Source: an uncultured Collinsella sp.
Lineage (GTDB): Bacteria; Actinomycetota; Coriobacteriia; Coriobacteriales; Coriobacteriaceae
DNA: 9,465 bases
NCBI GenBank assembly: GCA_900761995.1
Contig: CAAFEY010000004.1
Coordinates: forward strand, 1 to 9,465
Direction of reading: 5' to 3'
The notes under the pieces are model-generated. The model worked only from the letters and a program-made list of their open reading frames with translations. It made no database searches and was not told where the DNA came from. A program made the position numbers and the translations under genes. Below are positions 6,624-9,465 of the stretch, one piece after another (position 1 is the stretch's first letter; every line of letters begins with the position of its first letter).

Positions 6624-6866
6624 TTTGGCCAGGTGGGTCATGTTCCGCCGTGCATTTTTGGGAGTATTCAACATCGAAGCGCACCGCGCACCGTCTTCGA
6701 AGCCCTATTTGATGCTCATATTGCGCCCAATCGGCATAAATAAGTGCCGCCGATGGCGAATTACGCCATCGGCGGCACTTAAAACAGTCGTTCTAGCCTC
6801 TTTCGGGACACGCCATTGCTGAATACTCCAAAAAATGCACGTCGTAAGAGGGGGTACCTGACCAAA
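6624..6866. repeat. Imperfect inverted-repeat element (about 243 bp) after the lacI-type gene
   Basis: The two ends align as inverted repeats over about 50 bp without gaps. The best block is CGTGCATTTTTGGGAGTATTC (6649-6669, 20 of 21 bases) against the complement of 6821-6841. The outermost TTTGGCCAGGT (6624-6634) matches the complement of 6856-6866 with one difference. Inside lie a 17-bp hairpin (6742-6780) and TCGAAG/CTTCGA (6674-6679 and 6695-6700). The right end stops 3 bases short of the regulator's stop codon. No transposase frame is present. It could be a MITE-like non-autonomous element, a dispersed intergenic repeat or a structured RNA. This entry also accounts for the non-coding stretch from 6557 to 6869. 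Confidence 0.5.
6742..6780 (-). terminator. Likely terminator of the lacI-type gene
   Basis: A perfect 17-bp stem (6742-6758 with 6764-6780) closes a 5-base loop. On the minus strand it is followed by ATTTATGCC, a broken U-rich run. It lies about 90 bases after the regulator stop and upstream of the uxaC regulatory region, so it should insulate uxaC. The U-tract is poor, so termination efficiency is uncertain. Confidence 0.6.
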
Positions 6867-6869
6867 CAG

Positions 6870-7949
6870 CTAAATACCCGCAAGCTTGCAGTAACGGTCA
6901 ACGTTACTGGCAAACACCATCTCCACAGCACCCTTCTGCACGGGCTCCGCCGGAGTTTTACCCCACAGCAAATACTCGCCCAAAGTCTTAGCGCCACGGT
7001 AGGCCAGGCTCACCGGGTCTTTATAGACAATATTGGTAAAGATGCCACGGCGCAAGGCCAAGGCGCTCTCGGGGAACAGGTCGTTGCCGATTACCATGAC
7101 CTTGCCGGCCTTGCCGCTCGAAACAAGCGCGTTGGCGACTACCTCGGAACCAACGGCAAAAACGCTACAGATGAGCTCGGGAGCATCCGGCGCACTCAAG
7201 CGTTGCTCAAGCTCGCGCTCGAGCTGTTTGACTTGCGCATGGGCGCCGGCAAGGTCCTCAACTTGCCATGGAATATCGTGTTCGCGCAGGTAATTGTGAA
7301 AGGCGCGGGCGGTCAGATAGTGTGAATCGGTATAGGGGTCGCCCGCCAACAGGAGCACGCGGGCGTCAGCCCCAGAAGCGTGAACCAGGTTTGCCGCCTG
7401 CTCTGCCATAAGACTGCCCGCCGCGGAATAGTCTGCCAGACTGGCACCCAGGCGATCGAGGTGCGGTCGGTCGCCATCGACGAGCTCGATCGCCACACCC
7501 GCCTCGGCAATCTGCCTCAAAAGCTCGGTCGCACGGTCATCGCTCGGAACATAGGCAAGCAGGCCATCAATCTTCTCGCCTACCTGCAGGCGCTCATCAA
7601 TCTGCTCGAGCGCATCGGCGTAGCCACCCACGCCAAATTCAACACGCTCAACCGTAATGCCCCGGTCGATGACCTCCTGCTCAAAGCGGTTGCAGCCTTC
7701 CCACAGGTAACGGAAAAAGTACGCTCCCTCGCGCGATGCGCGGGGCAGGCAAAACACCAGGTTGATATCCTTGCGGCGCAGGCTCGAGGCACTCGTATTG
7801 CGATGGTAACCCATGGCCTCGGCCTTAGCATTCACCTTGGAGCGCACGGATTCGCTCACGCCGGCCTTACCCGTCAGGGCCTTGTGCACGGTATTGATGG
7901 AAACGCCAAGCTCGGCGGCTATGTCCTTCATGGTTACGCGAGCGCTCAT
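6870..7949 (-). CDS. LacI-family transcription regulator, probable regulator of the hexuronate genes
   Basis: Cytoplasmic DNA-binding regulator of 359 residues, full length for the family (330-360). Residues about 5-60 are the LacI-type helix-turn-helix and hinge: MKDIAAELGVSINTVHKALT (7-26), then VSESVRSKV, MGYHRN and the hinge segment ASSLRRK. The usual VSRAL is replaced by VHKAL. The remainder is a periplasmic-binding-protein-like sensor domain (DGLLAYVPSDD; FAVGSEVVANAL; KVMVIGNDLFPE) expected to bind a sugar or sugar acid. The start at 7949 is supported by GGAG 7 bases upstream; the Met at residue 7 is a less likely alternative. It is transcribed separately from uxaCBA and lies directly upstream of that operon. 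Five CG-centred palindromes at the uxaC and transporter promoters are the obvious targets, with an early pathway intermediate as likely inducer. The family is certain; target and ligand are inferred. Confidence 0.9.
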   Translation of the reverse strand: MSARVTMKDIAAELGVSINTVHKALTGKAGVSESVRSKVNAKAEAMGYHRNTSASSLRRKDINLVFCLPRASREGAYFFRYLWEGCNRFEQEVIDRGITVERVEFGVGGYADALEQIDERLQVGEKIDGLLAYVPSDDRATELLRQIAEAGVAIELVDGDRPHLDRLGASLADYSAAGSLMAEQAANLVHASGADARVLLLAGDPYTDSHYLTARAFHNYLREHDIPWQVEDLAGAHAQVKQLERELEQRLSAPDAPELICSVFAVGSEVVANALVSSGKAGKVMVIGNDLFPESALALRRGIFTNIVYKDPVSLAYRGAKTLGEYLLWGKTPAEPVQKGAVEMVFASNVDRYCKLAGI

Positions 7950-7990
7950 GGGGATACTCCGTTATAGATAAGTTGCCAATTAACAGTACA

Positions 7991-8002
7991 GGTAACGATA
8001 CC
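7991..8002. promoter_or_regulatory. Possible autoregulatory site of the lacI-type gene
   Basis: GGTAACGATACC has symmetric outer arms GGTA and TACC and a central CG, resembling a LacI-family operator. The innermost bases flanking CG do not pair. It is 42-53 bases upstream of the start codon. It does not match the TGAACGTTCA motif, so the same protein would have to tolerate a different inner sequence. No convincing promoter boxes were found for this gene. Weak call. Confidence 0.25.
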
Positions 8003-8046
8003 CCAAAATCACTCTACAACTCGCCGCGCTCGCCCCCAAATGTGCA

Positions 8047-8080
8047 AAGCGCCCCGCGAACGGATGCTCGCGAGGCGCTT
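8047..8080 (-). terminator. Probable terminator of the FeoB-associated gene
   Basis: AAGCGCC (8047-8053) pairs with GGCGCTT (8074-8080), then after one mismatch CGCGA (8055-8059) pairs with TCGCG (8068-8072), around an 8-base loop. It starts 13 bases after the stop at 8094. On the minus strand only TTTGCACATTT follows, so the U-tract is weak. Confidence 0.6.
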
Positions 8081-8093
8081 GGATGCCTAGACC

Positions 8094-8294
8094 TTATTTA
8101 ATACCGCGGCCCAGGTCTTCGGCGATTTTGTCCACGCCCTTAAGTGCGGCGCACGTCTTTTTGTTGGAGCAATGCCCCGTGCAAACGCCACCCTGAGCGC
8201 AGTCGGCGCAGGTGCCCTTGCGGTAGATGCGCACGCATACCGCGACAAACGCAATACCAATAACAGCCAGTACAACAATATCGATAGGTGCCAT
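8094..8294 (-). CDS. FeoB-associated Cys-rich membrane protein
   Basis: Small 66-residue protein. Residues about 4-22 (IDIVVLAVIGIAFVAVCV) are one membrane helix. A short basic stretch RIYRKG follows, then a cysteine cluster CADCAQGGVCTGHCSNKKTC (29-48) with five cysteines plus His, and a short C-terminal tail. This layout is that of the small FeoB-associated Cys-rich family encoded beside feoB in many Firmicutes and Coriobacteriia. Its exact role is not settled; the cysteines suggest Fe(II) or iron-sulfur binding on the cytoplasmic face. The start at 8294 is fixed by a perfect AGGAGG 6 bases upstream. It follows feoB by 174 bases on the same strand, with the feoB terminator between them, so it is made by read-through or from its own promoter. 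Confidence 0.85.
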   Translation of the reverse strand: MAPIDIVVLAVIGIAFVAVCVRIYRKGTCADCAQGGVCTGHCSNKKTCAALKGVDKIAEDLGRGIK

Positions 8295-8308
8295 AGCAAG
8301 CCTCCTCT

Positions 8309-8322
8309 AGTTAACCATAACT
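8309..8322. promoter_or_regulatory. Inverted repeat AGTTA-N4-TAACT upstream of the Cys-rich gene
   Basis: AGTTAACCATAACT is a perfect 5-bp inverted repeat with a 4-base spacer, just upstream of the AGGAGG site. Its placement would suit a metal-responsive repressor site for an iron gene. It does not clearly match known Fur or DtxR consensus boxes and is short enough to be chance. Confidence 0.25.
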
Positions 8323-8352
8323 TACTTTACCCCATTCTCCACCTACCAAATA

Positions 8353-8379
8353 GGGACGGTTTATTTTGGTCGGTTTTAT
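8353..8379. repeat. Short repeat-like GGGACGGTTTATTTTGG tract
   Basis: GGGACGGTTTATTTTGG (8353-8369) leads into TCGGTTTTAT (8370-8379), so CGGTTTAT and CGGTTTTAT recur with a 14-base period. From memory, sequences of the type GGGACGGTT recur in intergenic DNA of many Gram-positive genomes, often as REP-like dispersed repeats. Only one copy is visible here, so dispersal is unproven. It lies between the feoB terminator and the Cys-rich gene. Confidence 0.3.
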
Positions 8380-8406
8380 CTGCGGAAACGCCATATCTCC
8401 CCCACC

Positions 8407-8439
8407 AAAAAGCCCGAGTGTCGCTGGGACACCCGGGCT
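8407..8439 (-). terminator. Intrinsic terminator of feoB
   Basis: AGCCCG (8411-8416) pairs with CGGGCT (8434-8439) and GTGTC (8418-8422) with GACAC (8428-8432), with one internal mismatch and a 5-base loop. On the minus strand the stem ends in CTTTTTGG, giving a run of five T. It begins 30 bases after the feoB stop. Confidence 0.85.
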
Positions 8440-8468
8440 CGTGAAAAGGGGTTAATCCTTATTCGGAC

Positions 8469-9465
8469 TTAAGCGGAAACTGCGGCGGAAGCAGTGTTGG
8501 TCTCGTCCTCGTCGGTCCATGCATGCTTGGGCATGGGACGGAAGATCTGGAAGAGCATCGCAACCAGCAGCACAATGGCCACAACCGTCCAGATACCAAA
8601 CTGCCCCAGAACAAGCAGGTTGTAGAACTGGTTGATGAACAGGCCGATCACCCAAGCGAAGGCGCACTCGTAACCGATGGCGATCGCAGTCCACTTGCCG
8701 GAATCCATCTGGTTGCGGATGGTGCCAATGGCGGCAAAGCACGGAGCGCACAGCAGGTTGAAGGCGCCGAAGGCCACGCAAGCGCCCATGGTGGGGAACA
8801 TGCCGGCAAACGCGGTCCACAGGCTCGGGTCGGTCTCGCCCGCGTCGGCGACGGACAGCAGCGAGCCGGCGGTGGCGACGACGTTCTCCTTGGCGACGAG
8901 GCCAGAGACGGTCAGTGCGGTTGCCTGCCAGGTGCTAAAGCCGAGCGGGGCGAAGATCCAAGCGACCAGGTTGCCCAGCATGGCGAGCACGGAGTAGTCC
9001 ATGAACTCCTCGGGGATGCCGTCCATCGCAGGCAGGAAGCCAAAGGAACCGTTGTAGCTACCAAAGTTGGACAGGAACCAAACCACGACAGTGGACGCGA
9101 AGATGACCGTGCCGGCCTTCTTGATAAAGGCCCAGCAGCGCTCCCACACGTGCAGCGCCCAAGAGCGGATCGCCGGGAAGTGGTAGGCGGGAAGCTCCAT
9201 AACGAACGGTGTCGGGCGACCGGCGAAGAGCTTTGTCTTCTTGAGCATAAGGCCCGAGGCGATGACGGCAAAGACGCCCAGGAAGTAGAAGAGCGGGCTG
9301 ATCCACGCCGCGGTGGTGGAAGAGTCGCCGATGATGGAACCCATGAGCAGGGCGATGATCGGCAGCTTAGCGCCGCAGGGGATGAACGTGGTAGTCATGA
9401 CCGTCATGCGGCGGTCCTTCTCGTTCTCGATGGTCTTGGTAGCCATGACGCCGGGGACGCCGCAG
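8469..9465 (-). CDS. feoB: Ferrous iron transport protein B, C-terminal part (N-terminus outside window)
   Basis: Inner-membrane Fe(II) transporter powered or gated by an N-terminal GTPase domain that lies beyond the right edge. The window holds the last 331 residues of the membrane domain. The frame is open to the edge and continues upstream of the ATG at 9446 with CGVPGV. This joins MATKTIENEKDRRMTV and PCGAKLP to form the conserved first Gate motif of FeoB (GCxVPxxMATRT...RDR...CxAxLP). The second Gate motif is seen as SGLVAKENVVATAGSLL, and NLLCAPCFAAIGTIRNQ matches the conserved PC-containing helix. About eight membrane segments remain, followed by a short acidic, alanine-rich tail ending in ASAAVSA. 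A terminator follows and then the Cys-rich partner gene. The ATG at 9446 is internal, not the true start. feoA is not in the window. Confidence 0.95.
   Translation of the reverse strand, partial: CGVPGVMATKTIENEKDRRMTVMTTTFIPCGAKLPIIALLMGSIIGDSSTTAAWISPLFYFLGVFAVIASGLMLKKTKLFAGRPTPFVMELPAYHFPAIRSWALHVWERCWAFIKKAGTVIFASTVVVWFLSNFGSYNGSFGFLPAMDGIPEEFMDYSVLAMLGNLVAWIFAPLGFSTWQATALTVSGLVAKENVVATAGSLLSVADAGETDPSLWTAFAGMFPTMGACVAFGAFNLLCAPCFAAIGTIRNQMDSGKWTAIAIGYECAFAWVIGLFINQFYNLLVLGQFGIWTVVAIVLLVAMLFQIFRPMPKHAWTDEDETNTASAAVSA

Noticed and set aside
6816..7325. 169-codon plus-strand frame starting in the inverted-repeat element
   Set aside because: It lies opposite the regulator C-terminus, has no motif and no convincing ribosome binding site.
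8469..9446. Complete 325-residue protein starting at 9446
   Set aside because: The frame continues upstream with CGVPGV, completing the FeoB Gate motif, so this Met is internal to a longer FeoB.

Overview
The window looks like a piece of a Gram-positive actinobacterial gut-type genome, most like Collinsella or a related Coriobacteriia. This is inferred from protein flavour, fairly high GC with strong AGGAGG-like ribosome binding sites, and a clostridial/coriobacterial-type FeoB plus small Cys-rich partner. I could not run a search to confirm the genus. Every gene I accept lies on the minus strand; the long plus-strand frames are antisense shadows.

Layout from right to left, the direction of transcription. 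(1) 9465-8469: the C-terminal part of the ferrous iron transporter FeoB, ending in a good intrinsic terminator. (2) 8294-8094: a 66-residue FeoB-associated Cys-rich membrane protein with its own ribosome binding site. (3) 7949-6870: a LacI-family transcription regulator. (4) 6866-6624: an imperfect inverted-repeat element containing a 17-bp hairpin that probably terminates the regulator transcript. (5) 6409-1811: a complete uxaC-uxaB-uxaA operon, ending in a 13-bp-stem terminator. (6) 1400-1: nearly all of a GPH-type (glycoside-pentoside-hexuronide:cation symporter) transporter, cut by the left edge.

The central unit is a hexuronate pathway. The symporter probably imports galacturonate, glucuronate or an oligomer or glycoside of them. 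UxaC isomerises galacturonate to tagaturonate, UxaB reduces it to altronate, and UxaA dehydrates altronate to 2-keto-3-deoxygluconate (KDG). KDG kinase, KDPG aldolase and the glucuronate-side enzymes UxuA/UxuB are not in this window.

The most interesting content is regulatory. The uxaC and transporter promoters share one architecture: an upstream pair of CCGTT/AACGG elements, then 14-15 bp later a TAGGTGAACGTTCA palindrome covering the -35, then a second palindrome at the presumed transcription start. The adjacent LacI-type protein is the obvious candidate regulator, but that link is inferred. A further copy of the palindrome lies about 120 bp upstream of the transporter promoter. No CRISPR array, tRNA, rRNA or transposase gene was seen.
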